From positions 1-26,605 of IMG/VR virus record IMGVR_UViG_3300044940_000698: DNA of 26,605 bases; one strand, given 5' to 3'. Below, piece after piece: positions 1 to 8,721 of this stretch (positions are counted from its first letter, which is position 1; the number at the start of each line of letters is the position of its first letter). Both the position numbers and the translations under genes were made by a program. The notes beneath the pieces were generated by a model. It was not told where the DNA came from. It saw only the letters and a list, made by a program, of their open reading frames with translations, and ran no database searches. This stretch comes from a virus.

Positions 1-675
1 GTGCTGCCAGATAGTATTAAGCAAAAAAGATATCGTCAGGATTTTAGAACTAGATTCTGCGAAGGCTTGTTATCAAGAAGGGTATTAATTGCGGAGGGAG
101 AGACCGAAACTTCAGCAATGCCAATTGCGGCTAGACGGTTATCTGAACTCAAGCCAGAGGATTATACCAGTTTTGAGGCGCTCGGCATTTGCATAATTAA
201 TGCGGGCGGCGAGACAAACATTCCAGATTTCTCCAGCTTTTATAAAAGTCTAGAGAAGCGGGTGTTCGCTGTTTGTGACAAGCAAACTGATGCTCATAAG
301 GATAAAATAGAGAAAACTGTAGAAAAGCTGTTTATGCATGATGAAGATGGCTTCGAACAGCTTGTTCTAAAGGGAACCACAAAGGTAGCCATTGATAGAT
401 TTATTGATGTATTGGAATGGCCACAGCACTTAAAAACGAAATTCCCAGATCCAAAATCTGATCCCGCAAACGCCTTAATGGATTATTTTTCCTGGTCTAA
501 AGGGAATTGGGGAATAGCTGACTTTTTGGCTCAGTGCGATGAAACTGAAATCCCTGAGTGGATCAAGAATACCTGCAGCAACGTACGGTCATTGTGCGAA
601 AGTGTTCCTAAAAAGGCATTAGAAACTTCACAATCCGAAATTGAGGCTATCGTAGATGAAGACAGTCTCGTTTGA
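1..675 (+). CDS. gajA: Gabija GajA, OLD-family nuclease, C-terminal part (cut by window edge)
   Basis: This is the C-terminal TOPRIM half of an OLD-family ATP-dependent endonuclease; the N-terminal ATPase lies outside the window, so the GTG at position 1 is not the true start. Visible features are the TOPRIM glutamate in LIAEGETE (about residues 30-37), a Gly-rich stretch IINAGGETN, and the acidic motif VFAVCDKQ around residue 93. In Gabija, GajA is a nicking endonuclease that cleaves phage DNA once nucleotide inhibition is lifted, and it works with GajB. The identification rests mainly on the overlapping downstream UvrD-like helicase gene (20-nt overlap), which is the standard gajAB arrangement. 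An OLD nuclease of another class is possible but less likely given the partner. Confidence 0.85.
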   Translation: MLPDSIKQKRYRQDFRTRFCEGLLSRRVLIAEGETETSAMPIAARRLSELKPEDYTSFEALGICIINAGGETNIPDFSSFYKSLEKRVFAVCDKQTDAHKDKIEKTVEKLFMHDEDGFEQLVLKGTTKVAIDRFIDVLEWPQHLKTKFPDPKSDPANALMDYFSWSKGNWGIADFLAQCDETEIPEWIKNTCSNVRSLCESVPKKALETSQSEIEAIVDEDSLV

Positions 676-2494
676 TTTATCTGATGATCAAAAACAAATA
701 ATTGATGCCGAAGGGCACTTGTTAGTTGTTGGCGGTCCTGGTTCCGGCAAAACAACAGTATCCATCTTAAAGGCTGAGAAAATCGCTACGCAACTGAAGC
801 CTGGGCAAAAAATTCTTTTTCTGAGCTTTGCACGCGCAACAGTTTCCAGGGTGATTGAGGCGATAGAACAGCATTCGGGAATGACCAAGCAGATAAAAGA
901 AAAAATTGAAGTTGATACTTATCACTCATTTTTCTGGAAAATCGTTAAAACGCATGGATATTTAATCGGTTTGCCAAGAAGAGTTTCTATTCTTACTCCA
1001 CCTGCTGAGGCAGTTGCGTTATCTGCCATTCGTCATGAATATAAGGCCGAATCAAAATTAACTGCCGTGCAAAAAGAAGAAAAACACCGCAGATCGCATG
1101 AAGAGAGAATTCGCCTAGCAAATACGGAAGGCAAGTTGTGTTTTGACTTATTCGCAAATTATGTTGTGGAAATCTTAAGCGGAGGCAACAAGATTAGACA
1201 GCTAATATGCACAGCTTATCCCTATATCGTATTAGATGAATTTCAGGACACAAGTGCTGAGCAATGGAATGTCGTAAAATCCTTAGGTAAACATAGCACA
1301 CTAATATCTCTTGCTGACCCCGAGCAGAGAATTTTTGATTTTATAGGTGCAGACCCAGAGAGATTAGATCATTTCAGGGCAGAATTCTCTCCTGAAGAAT
1401 TTGATTTGCGAGATGCCAATCATCGCAGCCAGGGAACTGACATTGCGATATTTGGCAATGATATACTCAAAGGTCAGTATCGTGATTCCTATAATGGAGT
1501 TGAGTTCAATACCTTTAACTCAAATCAAAATCAGGCTTTTGCAACTTTGAAGGGCCACACTCTTCAGGCTAGAAAAAGGCTTATTGATGCTGGAAAACCA
1601 GATTGGTCACTGGCAATTTTAGTGCCTACAAAAAGAATGATGCGTCAAGTATCAGACTCATTCAGGATAAAACAGACATCCTTGCCCGCTATCCGTCATG
1701 TCGCTTCTATAGATATGCATGGTGCAATATTAGCAGCTGAGATACTGGGCTTCTTTCTGCAGCCAAAAAAAACATTTAATGATGAGCAGTACTTCATAGA
1801 ACTGATATGTAGTTTTTTTCAGGGTAAAGGTGGAGAAGCACCGTCAAAAAAGGATATTACAGAAGCATCGAGTATTAGAAAAGCATACACTAAGGCATTG
1901 CAATGTCGTGCATCAGGCAAACCTTTCCCAAAAAAGAGCATAATTATTGCGATCCTTGACGTGTATAACACTGCTCGCCAGATAATTTTGTCTGGAGATC
2001 CTGATGCAGACTGGATTGCGGCGCGTAGTACGCTAGAGGAATGCTCATGCCCTCGGTTAAAACAGGTGGCAGAAGAAGCTCGTAATTTGAGACTCTTGAA
2101 CCGTGGCACTCAGCTACGAGAATCATTATCCCAATGCTGGCGTGATTATGGCGCTTACGCAAATGCATTAGATATTGTTAGGAACTCGTTTATTCAGGAG
2201 CATTTTGCCACAGCTAATAAACCAGAAACTGGTGTGGTAATTATGAATATGCATAAAGCAAAAGGTAAGCAATTCGATGAGGTGATAATCTTTGAAGGTT
2301 GGCCGCAGGTAGTTAGAGGAAAAATCGTTAGTAACTCAGACCGAATTGTAAGAGGAAATTCAAAAGAGCAAGATTTAACCCATTACCGGCAAAACTTTCG
2401 AGTCAGCGTTACGAGAGCGAAGTCAAAAACAACAATATTAACACCAGCAAACGATCCGTGTGTACTGCTGATTGCAAATGATATGGATGTTTAA
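656..2494 (+). CDS. gajB: Gabija GajB, UvrD-like SF1 helicase
   Basis: A 612-residue superfamily 1 helicase, the second Gabija component, which senses or processes DNA ends and activates the GajA nuclease. Motif I is GGPGSGKTTV (about residues 27-36), the DExx box is VLDEFQD (about 212-218), motif III is LADPEQRIFDF, motif V is MNMHKAKGKQFDEV, and motif VI is FRVSVTRAKSK near the C-terminus, so all core motifs are present and the gene looks intact. The ATG overlaps the gajA end by 20 nt, with a GAGG about 10 nt upstream, consistent with translational coupling. Its TAA stop overlaps the stop of the convergent phage gene in the palindrome TTAA. It is AT-richer than the phage genes to its right. 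Confidence 0.88.
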   Translation: MKTVSFDLSDDQKQIIDAEGHLLVVGGPGSGKTTVSILKAEKIATQLKPGQKILFLSFARATVSRVIEAIEQHSGMTKQIKEKIEVDTYHSFFWKIVKTHGYLIGLPRRVSILTPPAEAVALSAIRHEYKAESKLTAVQKEEKHRRSHEERIRLANTEGKLCFDLFANYVVEILSGGNKIRQLICTAYPYIVLDEFQDTSAEQWNVVKSLGKHSTLISLADPEQRIFDFIGADPERLDHFRAEFSPEEFDLRDANHRSQGTDIAIFGNDILKGQYRDSYNGVEFNTFNSNQNQAFATLKGHTLQARKRLIDAGKPDWSLAILVPTKRMMRQVSDSFRIKQTSLPAIRHVASIDMHGAILAAEILGFFLQPKKTFNDEQYFIELICSFFQGKGGEAPSKKDITEASSIRKAYTKALQCRASGKPFPKKSIIIAILDVYNTARQIILSGDPDADWIAARSTLEECSCPRLKQVAEEARNLRLLNRGTQLRESLSQCWRDYGAYANALDIVRNSFIQEHFATANKPETGVVIMNMHKAKGKQFDEVIIFEGWPQVVRGKIVSNSDRIVRGNSKEQDLTHYRQNFRVSVTRAKSKTTILTPANDPCVLLIANDMDV

Positions 2495-2787
2495 TCCCGC
2501 TCCAGCGTAGCAATCACTTTCAGCTTCTTCTGGCCATATTCAAATGTTCCCCACCACTGCTCCTGTCCGGCAACGGTGCGGCGTTCCAGCATCAGGGTAA
2601 AGCGGTTAATTCCCATCTTTTTGGTTAGTGCAAAATCCTCCAACTCATACCAAGACCGGCGTGCCTGCGTGGTTGCCATGCGTTTTACAGTGTGCGCGTA
2701 AGTGTCGAGCAGCGCCTCAATTTCTGCATCGGTGCATTTGTCATTCTGGACGTCTTCAATCATGGCTTTGTAAAAAAGTTTGCTCAT
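2491..2787 (-). CDS. small hypothetical phage protein
   Basis: A 98-residue protein that I do not recognise. It is soluble, with an acidic N-terminal helix and a basic C-terminal half rich in Trp, Arg and Lys. There is no signal peptide or membrane segment. A strong ribosome binding site (GGAG, 7 nt before ATG) and a position directly downstream of the lysis genes on the same strand make it a genuine last gene of the phage late operon. Its stop codon overlaps the gajB stop, so the Gabija cassette abuts it exactly; the last few residues could have been altered by that junction, although the end ERD looks plausible. Confidence 0.65.
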   Translation of the reverse strand: MSKLFYKAMIEDVQNDKCTDAEIEALLDTYAHTVKRMATTQARRSWYELEDFALTKKMGINRFTLMLERRTVAGQEQWWGTFEYGQKKLKVIATLERD

Positions 2788-2854
2788 TGCTATCTCCTTG
2801 TTTTTGCAGTGTTTGTATGGACATGAATGCTTCCTTCCGAGCGTTAATCAACTG

Positions 2855-2890
2855 AATAAGAAGGAATAATCGCCCTATTCCGACGCGTTG
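2855..2890 (-). terminator. weak stem-loop downstream of the lysis genes
   Basis: GGAATA (2863-2868) pairs with TATTCC (2876-2881) around a 7-nt loop. On the minus strand it is followed by an imperfect T-rich tract. It sits just after the Rz1 stop, where a terminator would fit, but the stem is short and the tract imperfect, and another minus-strand gene follows. Confidence 0.25.
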
Positions 2891-2904
2891 CGCGAAAGCC
2901 GCTA

Positions 2905-3105
2905 TCACCAGCGGCACAAGGCTTTTCCCACCTCGTTATGATCGAGGATTTGCCGCGCTGTGCCATCCGTTAGCGTATCCTGCTTGCTGATGTAAATTGG
3001 CCTGCCGACGGTGCAGAAGCTGTCAGTCACGCGACCATTTATCGCGCAGGCGTTCAGCAGCATCGCCATCAGCAAGAGTGCGACGGTTTTTGTCTTGGAC
3101 TTCAT
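2905..3105 (-). CDS. Rz1-like outer-membrane spanin lipoprotein
   Basis: A 66-residue lipoprotein with a basic start (MKSKTKT), a hydrophobic stretch, and a lipobox ending in LLNAC, with Cys around residue 20 as the lipidation site. The remaining mature part contains two further Cys and the motif PIYISKQDTLTDGTARQILDHNE, here summarised as a conserved PI-(I/Y)-S-x-D-x-LTD-x-TAR-x-IL-x-HN pattern seen in small lysis-associated phage proteins. The start lies inside the 3' end of the Rz-like gene in another frame (83-nt overlap), the classic Rz/Rz1 arrangement. Its expected role is to span the periplasm with Rz and fuse the membranes in the last lysis step. Confidence 0.75.
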   Translation of the reverse strand: MKSKTKTVALLLMAMLLNACAINGRVTDSFCTVGRPIYISKQDTLTDGTARQILDHNEVGKALCRW

Positions 3106-3274
3106 GGGATTTTCTCACGTTTTCGGATTGCGTTTCCAGCGCATCCACCCGCTCGGCATTCCGACCGGCGCGACGAGCGGCCAGCAGAATTCCGAGGAAT
3201 GAAAGCGCCGCCATGCACCACGCCACAACGCGCAGCGCATTGGTGGTGAAGAAGGCTTTGATGGCGGTAATCAT
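3023..3274 (-). CDS. Rz-like inner-membrane spanin
   Basis: An 83-residue protein with one N-terminal membrane helix (about residues 14-34, ALRVVAWCMAALSFLGILLA) followed by a charged, coiled-coil-like periplasmic tail rich in Glu, Arg and Asp. This is the usual i-spanin design. I chose the ATG at 3274 because it has GGAAGG upstream and overlaps the endolysin stop as ATGA; longer readings lack a ribosome binding site. The Rz1-like gene begins inside it in a different frame. No homology search supports the assignment; it rests on topology and gene order. Confidence 0.72.
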   Translation of the reverse strand: MITAIKAFFTTNALRVVAWCMAALSFLGILLAARRAGRNAERVDALETQSENVRKSHEVQDKNRRTLADGDAAERLRDKWSRD

Positions 3275-3933
3275 ATTTTGCCTTCCTTCCGGGCTTGGTA
3301 ACGGCTCCACGCGATGTAGAGCAGCGCCATTGCCAGCACCGCGACAATTGCCCACGGTGCTGCCTGCGCCAGCGTTGTCGCAAGAGGCATGGCAGGCTCC
3401 AGCGTTTCGATAGCCTGCGACACCGCGCCGATGCCGACGCTGGCAACGCCGCCGATCTTGGTGGCAACCATCGTATCGGTTTTGCCGATAGGCTTAATCT
3501 GGTTCAGCGCATCCTTGGCAGTGACCGGCGGCTTGGTGTCGATGTCATTGAAGAACATATGACCGCTAGTGAAATAGACCGGCTTTTTGCCCCGCGACCA
3601 TGCCGGTTTTACAGCAGGCGTGTGGTAGTGCGTGCTGGCCGTAGTTGGATCAACCAGCTGGTGATCGACCGCTTTCATGGCAATCTGCACGCATTTATCG
3701 AACCATGCGCCATTGGCCTTGAATATCCGCGCCCGGTTCGGGTCGCTGGTGTTCCAGCAGCTGAATTGATACGGCTGGATGCAGACGGATTCTACGTCAT
3801 CCGGCCAGTTGGGGAGCGCCACCCGGTTCATCACCACGCAAGCGATGGCGGTGGCATCCTGAATGTCATGAGGTTTGGCCTCGCCGTAGAGTGTGCGTGC
3901 CAGCGTGTCGATATGTTCTGCTTTCGTCGTCAT
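3271..3933 (-). CDS. SleB-type cell wall hydrolase (endolysin) with C-terminal membrane anchor
   Basis: A 220-residue peptidoglycan hydrolase of the Hydrolase_2/SleB family. The N-terminal domain carries LARTLYGEA with the presumed catalytic Glu near residue 17, then CVVMNRV, QFSCWN and THYHTPAVKPAW, all typical of the family. The C-terminal 45 residues form a spacer and one predicted transmembrane helix (APWAIVAVLAMALLYIAW) ending in a basic tail. The ATG at 3933 has an AAGGA ribosome binding site. It is translationally coupled to the Rz gene through ATGA. The C-terminal helix suggests membrane tethering, or a holin-like role built into the enzyme. Confidence 0.82.
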   Translation of the reverse strand: MTTKAEHIDTLARTLYGEAKPHDIQDATAIACVVMNRVALPNWPDDVESVCIQPYQFSCWNTSDPNRARIFKANGAWFDKCVQIAMKAVDHQLVDPTTASTHYHTPAVKPAWSRGKKPVYFTSGHMFFNDIDTKPPVTAKDALNQIKPIGKTDTMVATKIGGVASVGIGAVSQAIETLEPAMPLATTLAQAAPWAIVAVLAMALLYIAWSRYQARKEGKI

Positions 3934-3953
3934 AAGGTTTTCCTTTGGTTGTG

Positions 3954-4181
3954 TTATTTCCAAGTCAGGTTTCCGGCTGCAAAGCTGAGGAAGGCGACAA
4001 GGCCAGTCCACAGACCTCCGACGATCAGGAGCGTGCGAAGGCTTCCTTTGCCTTGATTCGCCAGCGCGGTAAGCGCCTTCACTTCCTCCACCAGCCCATC
4101 CACGGTCTTTGTGAGCGTTTGGATTTGCGTGTTCATCACGGCCAGCTGCGCTTGCACGTCTTTCTCTTCGTTTGGCGGCAT
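3954..4181 (-). CDS. holin-like protein: coiled coil plus one membrane helix
   Basis: A 75-residue protein with an N-terminal amphipathic coiled coil (heptad pattern in MNTQIQTLTKTVDGLVEEVKAL) and a C-terminal membrane helix (about residues 50-70, TLLIVGGLWTGLVAFLSFAA). This architecture resembles XhlA-type haemolysin/holin accessory proteins. It lies directly upstream of the endolysin and spanin genes, which supports a lysis role. I chose the ATG at 4181 because the coding signal starts there and the upstream extension runs through a terminator hairpin. The family assignment is by architecture only. Confidence 0.65.
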   Translation of the reverse strand: MPPNEEKDVQAQLAVMNTQIQTLTKTVDGLVEEVKALTALANQGKGSLRTLLIVGGLWTGLVAFLSFAAGNLTWK

Positions 4182-4205
4182 GTCGGTTTCCTTTTGGTTC
4201 AGGCA

Positions 4206-4231
4206 TAAAAAAACCGCCTCAAAGGGCGGTC
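4206..4231 (-). terminator. Rho-independent terminator after the DUF2793 gene
   Basis: On the minus strand ACCGCC (4225-4230 read in reverse) pairs with GGCGGT (4213-4218) around a 6-nt loop, followed by seven T residues. It separates the tail-fibre-type gene from the lysis genes, so the lysis genes probably have their own promoter or depend on antitermination. Confidence 0.8.
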
Positions 4232-4254
4232 GGGTTGAAGTCAGATGCTGGCGG

Positions 4255-4908
4255 CTACCAGTTCCAAGGGCCGTGGGGTTTGAGATACTGCACGTTGAGA
4301 CGCACCAGCCCGCCTGTGAATGCGCCTGCATCGGGTGTGAGTAACAGCGGCGTGTCGCTGTAATAACTCACGGGGTGATATGTCAGGCCGATATTGGTGG
4401 AATCCACTGCCTTACCGATGCCATTTCCATAGCGCGAGGTATCGCCGGACACGCCAACGCCGAAGGTGGTCACGCTACCCGTGACGGCATTGATCACCCG
4501 CGTATTGACGGCCAGCACAATCGAGCGTTCAGGGATATTGAGGCTGGTGGTGTTGGTGACGCTGACGTCAACATCCTCCTGCCATCTCAACACGCGGAGA
4601 TATTCGCCGCTATCTCGCAGAATCAGGCCGAATGAGACCCACGCCGATCCGTTCCAGGTGATGCGTGCATCCAGCGATTCCACCACCGCATCCATCCATT
4701 TGAACGGCGCATAGAACACCCAGCCGCCCGTGAGAAATTGCGCCAGCTTGTTATTCTGGCCTGCGAAATCTCCCGTGGGGCTGGTTCCGACAATATAGAG
4801 GTCACCCACCGCAGGGCTGCCGGGTGGCGTATCAGCTATATCTGCCACCACGGGGGTGATAAACGCATCAAGGCGGTTTAAGCCTTCATTATGCGTCACT
4901 TCTTTTTG
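4255..4908 (-). pseudogene. DUF2793 phage tail-tip/fibre protein, 5' end lost
   Basis: About 217 residues of a DUF2793 protein found near the end of alphaproteobacterial phage tail operons. The domain signature begins VTHNEGLNRLDAF and continues with TPPGSPAVGDLYIV and GGWVFYAPFKWM; the C-terminal half (IPERSIVLAVNTRV, DTPLLLTPDAGAFTGG) is the usual beta-rich partner domain. Reading upstream of the GTG at 4899 gives QKE, which matches the conserved AQKxVTHNEAL start region, and then the frame enters AT-rich DNA and stops at 4918-4920. The first 15-20 residues and the ribosome binding site have therefore been cut off at about position 4908 by the neighbouring cassette. The GTG could in principle still be used. 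Confidence 0.78.
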
Positions 4909-4912
4909 TAAG

Positions 4913-4947
4913 TTGATTTACTTTAGGTTGTATATTATAGTGAAGGG
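4913..4947 (+). promoter_or_regulatory. predicted leaderless promoter of the 69-residue gene
   Basis: TTGATT (4913-4918), a 17-nt spacer, TATAGT (4936-4941), then exactly 6 nt before the ATG at 4948. Transcription would start at or next to the A of the ATG. It lies within 10 nt of the point where phage homology ends. Confidence 0.6.
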
Positions 4948-5157
4948 ATGGTAACTTATAAAGAAATTCAACAAATTGTAAAAGAAGAACATGGATTTAT
5001 TCCTAAGTCCTGCTGGATTGCACATATCCTTTTTGATCATGGTCTAACAAAGCGTCAATCATCTAATCGTATAGATCCGAATATTCGCAAATATCCATGC
5101 CCCGAAAACAAGCGTCTCCAAATTGAGCAGGTGATGAAACGGTTAAAAATATTATAG
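4948..5157 (+). CDS. conserved small protein of unknown function
   Basis: A 69-residue basic protein with the pattern YKEIQxIVKEEHGFxPKSCWIAH near the N-terminus and YPCPENKR...I near the C-terminus. I recognise this layout from a small family widespread in bacteria whose members are sometimes loosely labelled RNA methyltransferases, but no catalytic motif is visible, so I assign no function. The single Cys-Trp pair and the CP motif are its best markers. It is AT-rich, carries its own promoter, and is followed 51 nt later on the same strand by the DUF4238 gene, with which it may form a cassette. Confidence 0.7.
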   Translation: MVTYKEIQQIVKEEHGFIPKSCWIAHILFDHGLTKRQSSNRIDPNIRKYPCPENKRLQIEQVMKRLKIL

Positions 5158-5208
5158 AGTCAAATTTATTAATAACATTCAAATAGTTAAAATAAAAATG
5201 TAATAAAT

Positions 5209-6096
5209 ATGGCACATCCAAAACAACATCATTATGTACCCGCATTTGTTCTAAGAAATTTTGAATCTGGCAACAAAAGGCAGCTTTTTGGATATGATAA
5301 ACATACAGATAAAGTATTTCGCACTAAAGCTGCTAACATTGCCAGAGAAAAACATTTTTATGACTTTGAATTTGATGGAGAGAAATTTAGTTTAGAAGAA
5401 GGATTGCAAGAAATAGAAGATTCTGCTGCACCATATATTCAAAGGATTATTCAAGATAAAAAACTAAATATATTTGATCCTCTTGAGAGAGGCTATATAG
5501 CTAGATTTTTAGCTGTACAAATGGTTAGAACCCCTGCACTGCATATAACATTTGAGGATGTATTTCAGAGAATGAAAATACATTTACGTAATGACGGCGC
5601 ACCAGATGAATTTTTTAATATTGAACCAGAATTAGGAGATAAAGAAAATGCGTTGCGTGTAATTATGGCGCAAAATATTTACAATGCACCTCAAGAATAT
5701 AGTCATTTATTTTTAAATAAGAACTGGCTTTTATTTCAATGTTCTAGCCACAATCCTTTTTTGATAGGCGATCACCCTCTTGTTATGCATAATACATTAC
5801 ATAGGGCAGGTAGAGGAAATCTTGGAATAGCAGTTGATGGAATTGAAATATATATGCCATTATCACCGACTTTAACTCTAGCTTTGTTGTGTCCAAATTA
5901 TTATAGGGAATTCAGGCAATGCTATAATCCAATTTATTTGGAAGAAAAAAATGTAGAATTTCAAAACTCGTTGCAAATTTTTCATTCTGAAAGATTTTTA
6001 TTTTCAGCAACCAATTCATTTACGTTGGCAAAAGAAATGATAAGCGCAAATGTTTCTTTCCGAAACGGGAAGCGTTTGGAAAGCAATTTTGATTAA
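5209..6096 (+). CDS. DUF4238 family protein
   Basis: A 295-residue protein with the DUF4238 hallmark at the very N-terminus, PKQHHYVPAFVLRNF, followed by FGYDKHTDKVFRTKAANIAREKHFYDFE and, in the middle, HNPFLIGDHPLVMHN and MPLSPTLTLAL. Members are usually single accessory genes in genomic islands; the molecular function is unknown, although the conserved His pair and the GDxP motif look like an active or metal site. There is no membrane segment. A possible promoter is TTTATT (5165-5170), 17 nt, TAAAAT (5188-5193); there is no Shine-Dalgarno sequence. Its 3' end overlaps the read-through end of the truncated tail gene. It is strikingly AT-rich beside the phage DNA. Confidence 0.85.
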   Translation: MAHPKQHHYVPAFVLRNFESGNKRQLFGYDKHTDKVFRTKAANIAREKHFYDFEFDGEKFSLEEGLQEIEDSAAPYIQRIIQDKKLNIFDPLERGYIARFLAVQMVRTPALHITFEDVFQRMKIHLRNDGAPDEFFNIEPELGDKENALRVIMAQNIYNAPQEYSHLFLNKNWLLFQCSSHNPFLIGDHPLVMHNTLHRAGRGNLGIAVDGIEIYMPLSPTLTLALLCPNYYREFRQCYNPIYLEEKNVEFQNSLQIFHSERFLFSATNSFTLAKEMISANVSFRNGKRLESNFD

Positions 6097-8718
6097 GAAT
6101 AGTATTATTAGCGTAAAACTGATTCGTTCCCTCCAGGTTCCGTAAAGCGTAATATCCGCCATCTGTTTAGCCTGCGTCGCGCCCATCACAATCGGCAGAT
6201 TGGTAGTAACCTGATCCACCGCCTTGGTGGTTTGCCGCTGGGATACCTGTGTGACCGGATCATAATTGAACGGCCTGTCGAGGTAAGTGACATTCACGCG
6301 CTGGGGTAATTCCAGCTCCTGCGCGTAATTAATCTCCAGTACATCCTGCACGCCGCTTTTGGCGCTGGGGATGAGATCATCCTCAGAAATGGATTTAACC
6401 GGCTCCGAGCCACGCGGCACGCATTTCAGGATGCCGTCGCTTTCCACCACTTCGAAGAAGAACGCAGCGGCCAACTGCTCCAGCGCATTCCGCACCGTGA
6501 TCGGCTGCTGAAGGATATAGCCCTCTACCGTGGCGGTAAGGCGGGTTACATCATAATCGCTGGCGGTAAGCCCAGCTTTTTGCAGCAATACGGCAACGAT
6601 TGCGCCGAGTGTGGAATTGCCCAGCTTGCCGTTGACCCAATGGCCAGTCGCCCAGAGGATGGAATCCTGCCAGACGCCTTCCAGATCAGGCCAGAAAGAG
6701 AATGGCCGCGCATCCCACGTCCATATGAAACGCCGCGCCACGAGGCCACTATTACCTGATTCATGTTCACGGGAATCGAGGTAATCCAGTGTCGCATCGA
6801 GCGCCACGCGCTGCGCCTGAAAATCGGTGCGGCCACGGCTGCCACGCGGGAAGAAGCTCTCGCTGGAAGTGGGGTCATAAAACACATTGGGCTGGTTGGT
6901 GCAGCCATCCACGCTTGGGAAGCCGAACTCGGTAAACCAGACGGGCTTCATCTTCGCCGTCCAGCCCGTGACGTTAGAATCGGGGTTCGTGTGCGTATTT
7001 TTCCACCAATATTCCAGATTCTTCCACGCATAGGCAGGGTTGCCGCCATAGCTGGTTTGGCCGGTGCGGTTTACAGAGTCGGAGTAGTAATAGTCCCAGC
7101 CTTCGCCACTTTCCCAATATTCAGCAATCAGCTCTGGCGTGATCTGAATCTGCGGTAGGTCGGGTGTCAGCGGGAAATAGCTGTCGATGCCCACCATGTC
7201 GATATTGCTCGATGCCCAGAGCGGATCGAGGTTAAACCAGCCGCCCACACTGTGATACTCGCTACAGTCGGCGGCATAAGTGATCAGCGTTCCCGGCATC
7301 GCCGCTTTCACGCTGCCTGCCAGCGTTACCAATCTCGATACAGCGGGATAACTGCCCGGTGAATCGGTAAAGCCCGTCATGCCGATGAGTTCCGAGCCGA
7401 TGACAAACGCATCCACATCGCCACTCAGCAAATTGGTGTAGTGCATGACGAACGCATTGTAGCCGTTGGTTTTGGTGAACCAGTTGTTGCAATCCGTGGC
7501 GTTGGCTGGCTCGATGCGCCCGCGCCATGGCTTTGGCACAGGGGTAATCGTATCCACAAAAATCATGGGATAGAGCATCACATTCAGGCCACGGCTTTTC
7601 AGCTCCGCGCAGATCTGCACCACCGTATGATCCGAAGGCGTACCGCCATAGGTGAGCTTGTCGTCATCGAAGAACAGCACGATTTCTGCCGCTGCACGGC
7701 TGATGCCTGCCACACTCCAATCCTGCGGCAACACCTGTGTGGTGCCGTGGAACTCCACCTTGGGGATGATTTCGCACGCGCCCGCATCGGTGCTGGTGGC
7801 AAACCACGTCACTACCACCGCCACCCACTCAAGGTTTGGCAGGGTTTTCTGCAATTGGTCGATGGCCACCTTCACATCGGCCTTGCCATCGTAATTATGC
7901 ATATTGACGGTTTTCTTGTTACCTGAAGGGGTGAATGCTCCGCCGAAATAGGCGTAATACCCATCCTGCTTGGTGGTGACCTGTGTGCCATAGACAAATT
8001 CGCCAGCGCCTGGAATGAGCACCATATCCTTGATTTTATCTTCCACCGACGGGCTGAACTTCACTGCACGGCGCATCTCAAACGTGAAGTTGGGGATGCG
8101 ATTGCCGTAAGCGGCCAGCGGAAAATCTTCCACCACCACATAGGCGCGGCCACGATAGGCCGGTATCGTGCCTGCAGGCAGATACTTGGCCATGATGTCA
8201 TCCACACCCTGCGTTTCATCCCCGAAATGGACATTGTATTTGCCCTGGGCAGAGGAAAGCTCGGCCTCGGTCAGCACTTTGCTATCTGCCCAGACGCGGA
8301 TCACTTCATCAATCGGCCCCTCGCAGATCGCAATCGCCAGGGTGACGTAATATTCATAGGAAATCGTAGTCTGGCTGGTGGTGGTCTTGCCACCACCACC
8401 GCCTTTGCCGCCACCGCTGGAGGTTTGCGTGGTGGTTTTCTCGCTCTTTACTTCCTTGATGTCCGTTGACCAGATGACATTTCCCGCCAGCCGCATTGTG
8501 CCGAATACCTGTGGGATCATGTTGCCATAGGTAGACACCTGCGCCCGCAGGTCAGCAAGGCGCGGTCCTTCTTGCGCCGGTAACTGCACGCGCTGAGTCT
8601 TCGGGAAAAACATCCCCGCCGCCATGCCGCCAAGGTTTGCACCGAGCACAGCACCGGAGGGGCCGCCCAGCACAAATCCGGCAACGCCGCCAACAACAGG
8701 AAGGACAATATCAGCCAT
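6016..8718 (-). pseudogene. GTA-TIM-domain phage tail protein, C-terminus lost
   Basis: The first roughly 869 residues of a large host-recognition tail protein equivalent to ORFg15 of gene transfer agents (about 1300 residues in the family). The N-terminus is a Gly/Ala-rich hydrophobic segment; a Ser/Gly/Lys-rich linker lies near residue 105; the TIM-barrel domain spans roughly 380-690 (VMLYPMIFVD, FVIGSELIGMTGF, MVGIDSYFPL, KPVWFTEFG); and a second tail domain begins near 720. Phage homology runs to ITLYGTWRERISFT and then, at about position 6111, the frame enters AT-rich cassette DNA and adds 31 unrelated residues before a stop. About a third of the protein is missing, so it should be non-functional. 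It starts 3 nt after the NlpC/P60 gene. Confidence 0.9.
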
Positions 8719-8721
8719 GGG

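Noticed and set aside
3295-4056. Long plus-strand open frame over the lysis genes
   Set aside because: It is antisense to a clear endolysin, has no ribosome binding site and no recognisable motif; it is a shadow of the GC-rich genes.
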